Below, one piece after another: positions 19,104-28,458 of a stretch of 64,000 nucleotides of DNA (the first letter of the stretch is position 1; every line of letters starts with the position of its first letter). The stretch is from Methylocystis echinoides (lineage in GTDB: Bacteria > Pseudomonadota > Alphaproteobacteria > Rhizobiales > Beijerinckiaceae). The translations under genes were made by a program, and so were the position numbers. Location of the stretch: contig NZ_BSEC01000004.1 of NCBI RefSeq assembly GCF_027923385.1, forward strand, positions 62,001 through 126,000, read 5' to 3'. The notes under the pieces were generated by a model. That model ran no database searches. It was given only the letters and a program-made list of their open reading frames with translations, and was not told the DNA's origin.

Positions 19104-19403
19104 CTAATCTGCATCAGCTTTCATTCGCTCTATGGCGCCCTCATACCCTTTGCGGACCTTATATAGCCTTGCGCCATAAGCCCTCGCGAAATCACGCCCC
19201 ATGTGCCGCCTCTCCAACGCCCACTGGATTGGGTTGCCGGCTGTCTTTTCAGTTATGAGTCGCTGCGAGCATGCTGTCCCATCATCGATGCAGATTGCTT
19301 CTCCAGAGAGTGCACTCGTCGTTACGAATTCAACGGGACCTCTGCTTGAGTCGAATACCGCAAGGTAGCCTTTAAAGCCATCGAAGTAGGCAATGGATCT
19401 CAT
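19104..19403 (-). CDS. Hypothetical protein
   Basis: A 99-residue protein, read from a start at 19403 (MRSIAYFDGFKGYL). An upstream in-frame ATG at 19433 would add ten residues. It is soluble with no recognised domain. It is one of three minus-strand genes here, together with the FYDLN-type gene and its partner. Confidence 0.5.
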   Translation of the reverse strand: MRSIAYFDGFKGYLAVFDSSRGPVEFVTTSALSGEAICIDDGTACSQRLITEKTAGNPIQWALERRHMGRDFARAYGARLYKVRKGYEGAIERMKADAD

Positions 19404-19529
19404 TAATCTTCTTTCTCGTCGTTTTGACGCCAAACCTCTTCAGATATTTGCTCAAGCTTCGACGACTTTGAAGAATGCGCGCCTGAATTGATCAAGGGCC
19501 TATGAGTCAAGAAGTCCAGCTAAAGTATT

Positions 19530-19835
19530 TTACGCGTCACTTTCTACGTCTTCTGCTGAGTCAGTTTCGTCCACCTTCTCCAGATTAGCATTCTCTGATG
19601 CTTCATTGACGACGATATCTGAAACGACCTCGAAAGAAGATATGTCGAGAGGCGGCGTAGGACGCTTTGTTCGGTTATTGAAGGCCCCGGCGCTTCTCAC
19701 GGATGAGCGCACAGGTTCGATAACTTCGAAGACCGTCGCGCATTTTGGACAGACGATCTTAGTGCGATTAAGATCAAAAAATGCGGTATTACAGCTCAGA
19801 CATCGGCGCTTTTCGCCCATTTTCTCTCTGATCAT
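19530..19835 (-). CDS. FYDLN-acid family Zn-ribbon-like protein
   Basis: A 101-residue protein of the alphaproteobacterial FYDLN family. It has a CxxC Zn-ribbon pair (CLSC and CPKC) flanking FFDLNRTKIV, then FEVIEP and a strongly acidic tail. This version has FFDLN where the family name comes from FYDLN, and a shorter acidic tail than usual, so it may be a second copy. The start overlaps the upstream gene's stop by 4 bp. Function of the family is unknown. Confidence 0.75.
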   Translation of the reverse strand: MIREKMGEKRRCLSCNTAFFDLNRTKIVCPKCATVFEVIEPVRSSVRSAGAFNNRTKRPTPPLDISSFEVVSDIVVNEASENANLEKVDETDSAEDVESDA

Positions 19836-20083
19836 TGCTGAATCCTTATTTTCGTCCCGGGGAATGCCCCCCCAAGCGTCGAGCTTGCTTGTCGCCGTAA
19901 GGGATAGACTCGGTCGTCATAAAGAGGACGGATCTCCCGGCCGAAGTAATAGCCGTCCGCAGCTTCGAGTGAACAGCCATCGACAATGGTCGGTCCCAGC
20001 GATTCTATCGCGAAGCGAATAGCCTCCGCGGCTCGCGGGAAGTGACGTTGGACAACTATTCTATCTTTCGATCTTGTGCTCAT
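19832..20083 (-). CDS. Hypothetical protein coupled to FYDLN gene
   Basis: An 83-residue protein starting at 20083. Upstream in-frame ATGs exist, but this start fits the small conserved proteins I associate with the pattern FPRAAEAIRFAIE. It ends in an ATGA overlap with the FYDLN-type gene, so the two are co-translated. There is no signal peptide or membrane span. Confidence 0.55.
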   Translation of the reverse strand: MSTRSKDRIVVQRHFPRAAEAIRFAIESLGPTIVDGCSLEAADGYYFGREIRPLYDDRVYPLRRQASSTLGGAFPGTKIRIQQ

Positions 20084-20649
20084 CACGTAACAGAGCGAGG
20101 CTTCCATTCCGTAATGCTTCAGGTTCATGATTTCTCCGGAGTCTTCGGCGCTGTGCTGGCGAGGTCGAGAGCAAACTTCACAATAAAGCCGTTACGTACG
20201 AGGTTTCTTCCCAGCGCAATTAGGCGTGAGAACTCGAAACGTCCTGAGGCTACTGATTATTCGCTGCCTCTCTGACCGTACGCCACGACGCCTTTCGTGT
20301 CGTCATCTGCAGATCTGGAAGATCTTCCGATCGAGAGCGCCAACCTTCTGAAATTCAGCATAGACCCATTCTTGGGAATAACAAGGACATTCGGCGGCTT
20401 GCGTTTATCCGCATAGGAGTTCAACGTCGAGCGTTGATCTCTCGTTTATTTTCCTCACTCAGGGAGGGGGATCGGCGCAGGCGGTCTCAGAATGCCCATT
20501 TTCGGGCCGCCTGCCTTCAATACTACGAAGGCTCGTCTCGATTTTCTGGGACAAACAATCATGTGGCTCGTTGCCCGACTTCTTGTCGATTTCAAAGATA
20601 AATCGAGGGGAGTTTGCCTTCGAAAGTGGCCCACTGCCTGAGAGGTCAA
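20084..20649. other. Intergenic stretch, no supported gene
   Basis: About 565 bases with only short overlapping open frames on both strands. A minus-strand frame ending at 20459 has a plausible composition but collides with the next gene's start, so it is not called. Confidence 0.4.
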
Positions 20650-20889
20650 ATGTTCGCAAGATTTTTCCAAGCCGCATGTCTTTCCCTGGCATGGACCTTC
20701 GCGGTATCCATGATTTCTGCAATGCCATTTTTGGTCGTCTCTACAATTTCAGAAAGCCTCGGTCGCAATGTCGAGACAAGCTTTTTTCTTGGAATTGCCG
20801 CAAGCTGCTTCGCTGTGTCCACGGTCGTCATCAGACCGCTTTTGCGAAAAGGTGACAAAGCTGGAGCGGTTCATGGACCCGAGGATTAA
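20650..20889 (+). CDS. Small two-span membrane protein
   Basis: A 79-residue protein starting at 20650 behind GAGAGG. Two hydrophobic segments are visible (about residues 8-30 and 44-62), with basic residues after the second (RPLLRKGDK). It would be an inner-membrane hairpin. I recognise no family, and a competing minus-strand frame overlaps its first codons. Confidence 0.4.
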   Translation: MFARFFQAACLSLAWTFAVSMISAMPFLVVSTISESLGRNVETSFFLGIAASCFAVSTVVIRPLLRKGDKAGAVHGPED

Positions 20890-21142
20890 AGTCTAGGACG
20901 CTATTGGAAGGCGATATACGTTCTCGCGGGATGTGCGACCCTCACGGTTTTGACCGCCACGCATCCTTCGCGCGCAGGGAAGCGATCGGTGGCGAGACGG
21001 GCCTCGATGGTTGCCGGAAATACAGGCGCACTCGCGTCTTTTGGGGGTAGGAGAGGCGTGAGGACGCCGTTAAGAGTAATCTCCAAGCAAGGCTTCACAA
21101 ATATGGCCGACCGGCTTTCACGCTCTCTAGGGGATGTCAGCG

Positions 21143-21997
21143 ATGCAGGAACTTACGCCCGAAGGGCAGCGCATTCTGGACGAGGTCGCACATCGAAACG
21201 GGGTGAGCTTCGACGCTGCGCTTACCTTGCTCCGTGCGCTCGTCGCCGGCAACGGATCCCAAGCGCAATTCAGTCATCCAGACTTGGGGGGTATGGGACA
21301 GTGGTCGCAAGGCGGCATGACGATGGTCGCCGACATGTTCAATCAAAGCTTGAAGAATCGCGTCGATACATTGTGCAACGAATTGACAGGGCTTCTTCGG
21401 TCGCAGCCATTGTTCACGCCAAACCGCGGCTCTTTCCAGTCACAAAGCCAAGGAAGCGGCAACGTCAGCTTGTTCGTCGCGGGACCGGGCTCGTCCTACG
21501 GCCACTGGTGGCCGTCAGAATTGGGCGATCCGACGTCTACCGGCGCGCAGAACGACCTGCGGTACGCGTGTTTCCCGGGCTCGCGGCGCCTTGCCATCGA
21601 ACAGGGAGGCCGGGTCAGAGTCTATGACATCGGCGACCATCACATCTCGGGATTCTCTCAGCAGCAGAGCGGGGATCAGTCGCTGACCTTTACCAGCCAA
21701 TTCGGTCTCGTACGCGTCGCGGATCTGCCGCAGATCGACCCTCGTGAAAGGCGCCCTCGAGAGGCTACCGCATCGTCTGAATCACCCGTAGCCGAGACAT
21801 GTGCTCCGCGGCCACCCGTGACGCCCACCCCTGCATCCGAAGGCGCCACTCGGAAGCCGGGCGTCGAGTCGTCGGCCTCAGACGGCGCGTTTGACATTTT
21901 TGCGACAATCGAACGCCTGTCAGAGTTGCGGCAGAAGGGTATTTTGACGGAAGAGGAGTTTAAGGCAAAGAAGACAGAGTTGTTGAGCCGATTGTAG
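21143..21997 (+). CDS. SHOCT-domain protein
   Basis: A 284-residue protein. The last 30 residues are a SHOCT domain: IERLSELRQKGILTEEEFKA then KKTELLSRL, a short helical module found at the ends of many bacterial proteins. The central part around residues 100-200 forms a compact region with SGNVSLFVAG. A proline- and serine-rich linker precedes the SHOCT domain. The N-terminus (LTPEGQRILDEVAHRNGVS) is another helical motif often found with SHOCT. The start at 21143 is preferred to 21134 because the AGGGG ribosome site abuts the earlier ATG. It is soluble and stands alone. Confidence 0.75.
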   Translation: MQELTPEGQRILDEVAHRNGVSFDAALTLLRALVAGNGSQAQFSHPDLGGMGQWSQGGMTMVADMFNQSLKNRVDTLCNELTGLLRSQPLFTPNRGSFQSQSQGSGNVSLFVAGPGSSYGHWWPSELGDPTSTGAQNDLRYACFPGSRRLAIEQGGRVRVYDIGDHHISGFSQQQSGDQSLTFTSQFGLVRVADLPQIDPRERRPREATASSESPVAETCAPRPPVTPTPASEGATRKPGVESSASDGAFDIFATIERLSELRQKGILTEEEFKAKKTELLSRL

Positions 21998-22253
21998 GCA
22001 TGTCCTTGATCACGCCTGTAAGCTAGGCTGATCAAGCGAAAAGGCGGTCAGCGCGGGTAGAGCCTTGCAAAGCTTGCGTCCCGACCTTCGGCGCGCTTGT
22101 TCTCCTCAATAAACTGCTTCACGCGTTTGGCCACCCTTGCGCTCAATCTCGGAATAGCCTTCGGAGCCAAGATCCTCCCTGAATTGTCATGGAACCTTTC
22201 TGGCGGCCTCTAGACCTGGTTCAGGATTTGCTTCCTCTCGGTGCGGTCGCCAA

Positions 22254-23669
22254 ATGGTCGGAATTCTTCGGCTTGAATCCGGGCGCAGGGCGGCTTTGCC
22301 GTCGGAAAGCGACATGCGCTCCTTCATACGCTCGCGCGGCATGTGCGATTGGTACGACTTCGATCGTCGTGCGTCCTTCGCTCGGGCTCGACTGATTGAG
22401 GTTGAAGGTGACCGCCTGCCTCCGTTCGTTCTCCTCGCCGAACCGGGCCTTTCCGCCTTGGAACAGCGAGCCTGCTCGGAAGCCTGGATGCGTGACCGAC
22501 TTTCGATCGCCGTGACCACGCGGGTACGCCTTGCTTTTCATTTCGCGCCTTGGGTCGATAGCCGTCGCAGGATCCGGATAGGTTACCTCTCCAGCGACTT
22601 TCAGGAACATGCGACGGCGCTGCTACTAGTTGAATCCCTTGAGGCGCGCGACACGGCGCGATTCGAACTTCACGCCTATTCCTATGGCGTCGATGACGGC
22701 AAGGGGATGCGAGCGAGACTGCGCCGTGCCTTCGACCGGTTCAACGACATCCGTCACTTGACGGACGAAGAGGCTGCAAAAGCCATCAATGACGACGGCA
22801 TTGATATCCTCGTCGATCTTAAGGGCTTCACCGAAGGCACGCGCACGTCGATCCTCGCCTTGCGGCCGGCGCCTATCCAGGTGAACTACCTCGGCTATCC
22901 GGGCACGCTCGGCTCCGAACTCTGCGATTATATCATCACCGACGCTTTTTGCACACCGGAAGGTAGCGCCGACGCCTATTCGGAGCGCCTCGCCGTTCTT
23001 CCGCATTCTTACCAGCCGCACGGGTGCCGTGAGGTCGTCGCGCCCGCCCCGCGACGAACTGAGGCCGGTCTCCCAGCGGAAGGATTCGTGTTCTGCTGTT
23101 TCAATCAGGCTTACAAGATCACGCCCGAGGTTTTTGACATCTGGTGTCGCCTGCTCAATTGCGTGCCGGGCAGCGTACTCTGGCTGCTGGCGGCACGCGG
23201 CGCGGAGGGGAATCTCCGCAGCGAAGCCTGGAAGCGGGGCGTCGACGGATCCCGGTTAATCTTTGCGAAAGACCTGCCGCATTCTGAACATCTCGCCCGC
23301 TTGCAACTCGCAGATCTCGTGCTCGACACTGCGCCCTATGGCGCACACACGACGGCGAGCGACGCCCTCTGGGCCGGCGTGCCAATCATCACCCGGCCTG
23401 GCCCAACATTCCCATCACGGGTCGCTGGCAGCCTGCTGCGCGCAATAGGATTGTCGGAACTAATCGTCATGGACCAAGACGACTATTTCGAACGGGCGGC
23501 CGAACTCGCCACGGACTCGGAGCGATTGGGTGAACTCCGTCGAAAGCTGGCTCAAAACCGATCGAGTGCGCCATTGTTCGATGTCGACGCCTACACTCTG
23601 GCCCTGGAAGCGCTCTACGAGAAAATGTGGCAACGACATAGTGCCGGCTTTCCTCCCGCAGCAATCTAA
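22254..23669 (+). CDS. SPINDLY-type O-GlcNAc transferase-like glycosyltransferase without TPRs
   Basis: A 471-residue protein. From residue about 100 it matches the catalytic region of the bacterial O-GlcNAc transferase/SPINDLY family: RIGYLSSDFQEHATALLL, then ILVDLKGFTEGTR, FCCFNQAYKITPEVF, LVLDTAPYGAHTTASDALW and GVPIITRPG. Such proteins usually have many TPR repeats in front. Here only a short remnant precedes the catalytic part and no TPR is visible. Either the gene has lost its 5' part or the TPRs are dispensable. The catalytic segment has no stop or frameshift. Acceptor proteins are unknown. Confidence 0.8.
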   Translation: MVGILRLESGRRAALPSESDMRSFIRSRGMCDWYDFDRRASFARARLIEVEGDRLPPFVLLAEPGLSALEQRACSEAWMRDRLSIAVTTRVRLAFHFAPWVDSRRRIRIGYLSSDFQEHATALLLVESLEARDTARFELHAYSYGVDDGKGMRARLRRAFDRFNDIRHLTDEEAAKAINDDGIDILVDLKGFTEGTRTSILALRPAPIQVNYLGYPGTLGSELCDYIITDAFCTPEGSADAYSERLAVLPHSYQPHGCREVVAPAPRRTEAGLPAEGFVFCCFNQAYKITPEVFDIWCRLLNCVPGSVLWLLAARGAEGNLRSEAWKRGVDGSRLIFAKDLPHSEHLARLQLADLVLDTAPYGAHTTASDALWAGVPIITRPGPTFPSRVAGSLLRAIGLSELIVMDQDDYFERAAELATDSERLGELRRKLAQNRSSAPLFDVDAYTLALEALYEKMWQRHSAGFPPAAI

Positions 23670-23813
23670 ATGATCTCGAGTCATAACGGGGGTATAAGCG
23701 GCGGGTCGGTCCCTACGGCACGACCATCAAACATCAACCCCTTCGGTCATTTTTTCAATATCTGGCCGGTGGCACCTTCAAAGATTTGGCACATCAGTTG
23801 CTAACTAAGTTAT

Positions 23814-24059
23814 ATGACTAAGAACAGCCAAGTGCGCTTCCGCCCTGGTTCCCGCCTTCCTGCCCATCTCGGTGTACCGGCAGACGCGGTAGGAACCGTG
23901 ATTTGCAATTATAAGATTTCTCACTCGAGCATCGGCTCCCCAGAACGGGTGGACGTCAGGTTTGATGGGAACCTGGTCGCATGGGGCGCTCCAACAGCTG
24001 AGTTCGTAATGGTCGATCATGCTCGCCAGGTGGCAGATGGGGCCAGTCAGCCTGCCTAA
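23814..24059 (+). CDS. Small hypothetical protein
   Basis: An 81-residue protein starting at 23814. It has beta-rich composition (VGTVICNYKI, RVDVRFDGNLVAWG) and no signal peptide, compatible with a small SH3-like barrel. It stands alone. No named family is recognised. Confidence 0.5.
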   Translation: MTKNSQVRFRPGSRLPAHLGVPADAVGTVICNYKISHSSIGSPERVDVRFDGNLVAWGAPTAEFVMVDHARQVADGASQPA

Positions 24060-24430
24060 TCCGTTTGCACACCGCACCAATGACCAATGGACCTAATAGG
24101 TTTTAACGGGCTATCATAGGTAATGACTGTTCTTGCAAGGAGCGTGGCGGCATGAGGCTGAAGCATTGCTATGTGACCATTCCTCAATTACTCGCCACTG
24201 TGGTCACTTTCTTCCTGCTTGGTCGCGCCGCTGCCGCCATCGTCCAGCACCCCCCAATCCTATTGAACTCCATGCGCTAAGCCCATTCATCGAGTTGCCA
24301 TACCTCATTATTTTCATTGACTTTTTAAGTGGAGCGGGTTGGATTTCTGACACTCCCCCTCCATCAAGATTGAAATTCTACGGCCGCGATATATATTCCG
24401 GTAGATCGGAATGATTAAGGTGGGCGCGGT
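24060..24430. other. Intergenic stretch, no supported gene
   Basis: About 370 bases upstream of the DUF433 gene. Open frames are short with poor starts, and nothing is recognised in them. It probably contains the promoter of the toxin-antitoxin pair. Confidence 0.4.
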
Positions 24431-25084
24431 ATGGGTGTTGCTGCAGATATGCTCAAGCCGACGGAAGCCGCTGTCGTCGCGCGCGTCGCGCTGCGTGACG
24501 TCAATCGGGTGATCGACGAGCGGATCCTGCCGGAAGGGTTCTTCTCGCTCGACGACGGTCGGCGCGTGGCTGCCGCCGCCTGCACGCTGATTGCGTTCTA
24601 CTTCGATAGCGCCAGACGACTAACCTCGGAGGAGCGTCTCTTCGCCATCCGGGAGGTTGGTGCACGTCTCAGCAGGTCTCGCGCCCATGCCTTCTCTTCG
24701 GTGCTCGACGAGGACTGGACCGTGCGGGACGAGTTTCTCACCATCGATTTCGCGCCCTTTGTTCGACGCACGAAGGAGCGCATGGATCGTCTGGCCGCGG
24801 CGCGTGACCTCATTACCTCGGACCCCGAAATTCTCGGCGGCGCGCCGATTGTTCGTGGCACACGCATTCCTGCCTACGACGTGGCGGCGTGCGTAGCGGC
24901 CGCGCTCCCGACGAAGCGGATCTTGGAGGCCTATCCAACGCTAGATGCAGACAAGGTGGAACTCGCAGCGCTTTATGCTGAAGCGAACCCTGTTCGGGGA
25001 CGACCCCGGTCGAGCGACCCGTTGCCTGCGGGCGCCGTTCTTGTGGCCGAACGGAAGACGCCTCGTCGTGGGAAGGGTGGATGA
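24431..25084 (+). CDS. DUF433-domain antitoxin
   Basis: A 217-residue protein. Residues about 125-185 form a DUF433 domain: LITSDPEILGGAPIVRGTRI then PAYDVAACVAA and ILEAYPTL. This is the DNA-binding antitoxin type paired with DUF5615 toxins. The N-terminal half is an extra domain seen in the longer members. The stop overlaps the next start by 4 bp (ATGA), the usual antitoxin-first arrangement. It should bind the PIN-like partner and probably represses the shared promoter. Activity is inferred from the pairing. Confidence 0.82.
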   Translation: MGVAADMLKPTEAAVVARVALRDVNRVIDERILPEGFFSLDDGRRVAAAACTLIAFYFDSARRLTSEERLFAIREVGARLSRSRAHAFSSVLDEDWTVRDEFLTIDFAPFVRRTKERMDRLAAARDLITSDPEILGGAPIVRGTRIPAYDVAACVAAALPTKRILEAYPTLDADKVELAALYAEANPVRGRPRSSDPLPAGAVLVAERKTPRRGKGG

Positions 25085-25500
25085 AATTCCTGGTCGACGA
25101 GTGTCTCAGTCCAGAATCGACCAAGTTAGCTCACACCCGGGGATACGGTCAGTCGTCTCACGTCGTTTGGTTAGGGCGCGCCGGTCTGACGGATTGGGAG
25201 TTGAAGCCCATTATCCTGCAGGATGACTGGACCTTTGTCACAAAGAACTCGGTCGACTTTCGGGGCGCGGCCGAAAAGCCCGGCAGCAAAGGGCAATATA
25301 TTGACGTTGCGATCCATGCCGGGCTGATTTGCCTCAATAGACCACCGGGAATGGACCTCGATATGCAGCTTGAACTCTTTGAACAGGCATTGGACGAACT
25401 TGAGAACATCCCTGATCTCGTCAATCAGTTCCTGGAAATCTCGTTGGAGGAAGAGGCCATTGACATCCGGCGTTATCAGCTTCCGCCAACGAGCGATTGA
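25081..25500 (+). CDS. DUF5615 PIN-like toxin
   Basis: A 139-residue PIN-like nuclease-fold protein of the DUF5615 (Mut7-C-like) group. It begins MKFLVDECLSPE, with Asp6 and Glu7 in the expected acidic site. Later comes a TKNSVDFRGAA segment, in which Asp is the second conserved acidic residue. It is coupled to the DUF433 gene by an ATGA overlap, so the two form a type II toxin-antitoxin pair. The likely target is RNA, judging from PIN-fold relatives; this is not shown by the sequence. Confidence 0.8.
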   Translation: MKFLVDECLSPESTKLAHTRGYGQSSHVVWLGRAGLTDWELKPIILQDDWTFVTKNSVDFRGAAEKPGSKGQYIDVAIHAGLICLNRPPGMDLDMQLELFEQALDELENIPDLVNQFLEISLEEEAIDIRRYQLPPTSD

Positions 25501-25616
25501 CCGCGCGTTATCGAGATATTCGACACACTGGTTACTAGGAAGCATGATATTGGCTTACCACATGGATACTGTCGCCGTATTTTTCTAAAAACTCGAGACG
25601 ATCAGGACTGCGTAAA

Positions 25617-25871
25617 ATGAGCGAGAAGATTGCGGACATCGCACCCAACACCGCACACGTCACGGATTATGACCGGGCCCACGTTGATGTCTATTTACGC
25701 CTGCTCGACGCCGCCAAGGAAGGCGCTCCCTGGGAGGAAGCCGCTCGGATTGTTCTGGCTCTTGATCCCGTGCGAGAACCCGAGCGCGCGCGGCGTGTTT
25801 ATGACTCTCATCTCGCGCGCGCACGCTGGCTCACCGCCGAAGGATATCGTGACTTCCTCCGCAACGCCTGA
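25617..25871 (+). CDS. Small DUF2285-associated/DNA-binding-type protein of integrative elements
   Basis: An 84-residue protein: YDRAHVDVYLRLLDAAKEG, then AARIVLALDPVREPERAR and YDSHLARARWLT. This pattern is common in small proteins at the start of alphaproteobacterial integrative-element gene clusters that also encode DUF2285 regulators and TraG-type genes. The next gene on the other strand is indeed a TraG/VirD4 homologue. Start at 25617, directly after a run of coding-poor sequence. Function is not established. Confidence 0.6.
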   Translation: MSEKIADIAPNTAHVTDYDRAHVDVYLRLLDAAKEGAPWEEAARIVLALDPVREPERARRVYDSHLARARWLTAEGYRDFLRNA

Positions 25872-26008
25872 TCGATTTAGACAGAAATTCTTGTCCAATG
25901 CGGACAAATGTTGAGAATTGCTTATCACTCTTGACGAAAATCATCGGTCGTGTCGTGTGCAAATTATCCCGGTGCTCCCTGCTAGTCATCGGAGTGGAGG
26001 CGGATAAC

Positions 26009-28036
26009 CTATCCACGGCTTCGAACATTCCAATCTTTTCGAATTTGTTCGGCAATCGTCGACAGATCCTTCAACGCCGACCCGAGATCATCTGCGACAT
26101 TTGAGGACGATCGGCGGCCCAGACGCTGCGCCTCGGCGCAAATCCCGGCGACCGCCTCCGAAGTCGCCGCGTCGATAGCCGCCTGTTCTTCTCGAGGCCT
26201 TTCACCTTCCGCGCGGACGTTTAGCGACTTCTTCAAATTGGTGTCGAGCCACGCCGCAGATTCGATCCAACGCCGCAAACTCGGCGGTTCAATTGATCGG
26301 TCGCTGGATTGCTCCACCAGTTGCCGCATTCGGAGATCACGAAAGAAGTAGACCTTCCTGATCTCAAATGGCCGCGCATTGGCGACGAGAAGAATGGACG
26401 TATCATTGGGCATTCGCGTCAACTCCTGCGGGCGACGGAGCGGCGCCGCCATGTGCCCGAGCGACACACGCGATTGCGAAAGGCCGGTTCCCATCATCTT
26501 TGTCGTGTGCGTCGCCGTGTAGGTCCCCAGCGCGTCCGAGACATATTTCGCGGTTTCGTTGTCGTTGATCGCGACGAAGAGCTTTAGCGCCGCGCCGGCA
26601 ACAAGCGTCTCGCGCATCGCCTTGCCGTAGGTCTCGTCGAGCTGGGAGATATTTTGCAGCACGATCGCCATGCGGAAGCCATAGCCGGCGCTAACCGCGA
26701 TTTTGGAGGCGAGCGACGACATCCTGCCGAGCGTGTAGAATTCATCGAGGAGCAGTAGAACTTGATGCGGTTCGTCAGCGCCGGGAAGTTCGCGCATCAG
26801 GACGTCGTGAATTTGCTGAAACAGAATTCGAATGAGTGGACGGTAACTTTCCAGATCGGCAAGCGGCGAACCAATAAAAATCGACATGCGCTTGCGGCGT
26901 AGGTCGCGAATGTCGAAGTCCGACGTTTCAGTCGCCGCGCAAATCAGTGGCGAATCCCAAGGCGCGAAAGCGTTGTTGACGTTGAACATGACCGAGCCGC
27001 GTGTGCGATCGGGGATCGCAACAAATTGATTGAGGGCGTCGAGAACCCAGGGCGGGACCGCACCGTCGCGCTCCGTCGCGACGATGGTTTTGAGCACGTC
27101 GGCAATATCGTGCCCGGTCGAAATGACCCGTACCGCGGAGCGAATATGCCGCGCCTTCTGGAAATGGATGCTCGTCATCACATAGCCGAGCAGCGCCGCG
27201 ACGGTTTTGCGCGCGGCAAGCGTCCATTCGTTCTCGACTGCCCCCGTCGCGACGAGAAAACTCGCGATATTGGCGCAGTCCGTCGCCAATTCGGGGCCGG
27301 GCCGTACATAATCGAGCGGATTGTAGCGATGGGAGGAGGCGGAGCCCGGCGCAAAGACGAAGACACCATCGCCCTTCGCCGCGCGCGCCGCGCCGAAGGA
27401 TTTTAGATTCTCGCTCTTGATGTCGAGCGTTACCATGGAGCCCCGCCAGGCGAGGCCGTTCGGGATCACAAAACTCACGCCCTTGCCGGTTCGGGTCGGG
27501 CCGACGATTAGCACGTGCCCGGGGTCGTCGGAGACGAGCGTCTGGCCGTTGAGGCGGCCAAGGATAATGCCACACTTCGCCGCTAGTCCCGCGCGGCGGG
27601 CCTCGGGGAGCGTCCCAAAGCGTGCATCGCCATGCAGGGTCGATCTGCGGTTTGCATAGAGAAAGACGCCGAGGGCGCCGAAAAGCGCGAGAACGACGCC
27701 GGCAGCGATGGCGCCATTTTCCATCGCGATTTTCGAAACCCGCTCGTCCTGGGCATAGACGTAAAAATGCTTGTAGGCGAGCGGGAACCCGTGATCGAAG
27801 GAGAGAGGCGAAAACTGCTCGCGGTCAAAGCGGGGATTTTCTGTCGTGACCCTCTTGAGAAGTTCCCATTTCTGCGCAGGCTTCGAGAAGCCCGAGCGAA
27901 GGCCGGTCACGACCGCATAGGGCACGACCCAAAGCAGCGCCGCGGCACGGCCTTCCAGGGCATGCCCTGGAAGGCCGGGCGTCACAGAAACTGGGGAATT
28001 TTCAATCGGCACATTTGGGGAGCTTACGTCCGGCAC
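26009..28036 (-). CDS. traG: VirD4/TraG-family conjugal coupling protein
   Basis: A 675-residue type IV coupling protein. Two N-terminal membrane spans (about residues 31-50 and 109-128) are followed by the motor domain. Walker A is GPTRTGKG at 179-186, and Walker B is VLLLLDEF. The TraG signature (VAGAALKLFVAINDNETAKY) is present. The usual role is an inner-membrane hexamer that hands relaxase-bound DNA to the secretion channel. No relaxase, VirB or Trb gene is seen in the window, so it is either an orphan left from an integrative element or works with genes elsewhere. The open frame is intact. Confidence 0.88.
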   Translation of the reverse strand: MPDVSSPNVPIENSPVSVTPGLPGHALEGRAAALLWVVPYAVVTGLRSGFSKPAQKWELLKRVTTENPRFDREQFSPLSFDHGFPLAYKHFYVYAQDERVSKIAMENGAIAAGVVLALFGALGVFLYANRRSTLHGDARFGTLPEARRAGLAAKCGIILGRLNGQTLVSDDPGHVLIVGPTRTGKGVSFVIPNGLAWRGSMVTLDIKSENLKSFGAARAAKGDGVFVFAPGSASSHRYNPLDYVRPGPELATDCANIASFLVATGAVENEWTLAARKTVAALLGYVMTSIHFQKARHIRSAVRVISTGHDIADVLKTIVATERDGAVPPWVLDALNQFVAIPDRTRGSVMFNVNNAFAPWDSPLICAATETSDFDIRDLRRKRMSIFIGSPLADLESYRPLIRILFQQIHDVLMRELPGADEPHQVLLLLDEFYTLGRMSSLASKIAVSAGYGFRMAIVLQNISQLDETYGKAMRETLVAGAALKLFVAINDNETAKYVSDALGTYTATHTTKMMGTGLSQSRVSLGHMAAPLRRPQELTRMPNDTSILLVANARPFEIRKVYFFRDLRMRQLVEQSSDRSIEPPSLRRWIESAAWLDTNLKKSLNVRAEGERPREEQAAIDAATSEAVAGICAEAQRLGRRSSSNVADDLGSALKDLSTIAEQIRKDWNVRSRG

Positions 28037-28458
28037 TCACAGCATGCAAAGATGCAGCCGATTTGTTGAGCGAGTTAGGCATCTCAGTCTGCCCAATGCG
28101 GATACAGACTGCGTGCCGAGGGAAGCAGAAATCGGCAGGCGGCTTTAAATGGGAATTTGACTGAGCAGGCGATCCGACGCACTTCGATCTGGTTCAAGGG
28201 ATTTCTCATAAATTGAGCCAGCTGGTTTAGATGTGAGTAGAATCCACAGTTCCTTTGAAGCGGCGATTTCGTTAGGAAGCTTATGTTCGCAGCGAACAAA
28301 GGGCTGACGACCCGAACCGGATTTGTCTGGCTCCGGGCCGTCAGTTCGCGAATGCTTAAGATTTGAGTGGGTAACGCAAGGATATGCGCGGAAGCCAGAG
28401 ACGTTCCCTTCAGTCGACTCTTGCCTTAGGATGCTCTGCCACATTGGAGGAACGCAAC
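28037..28458. other. Divergent intergenic region
   Basis: About 420 bases between the divergent traG and small secreted gene. No convincing gene is seen. The minus strand should hold the traG promoter and the plus strand that of the small secreted gene. Confidence 0.4.

Noticed and set aside
20459..20674. Minus-strand open frame with protein-like composition
   Set aside because: It would overlap the start of the two-span membrane protein at 20650 and has a weaker ribosome site; both cannot easily be genes. Evidence is slightly better for the plus strand.
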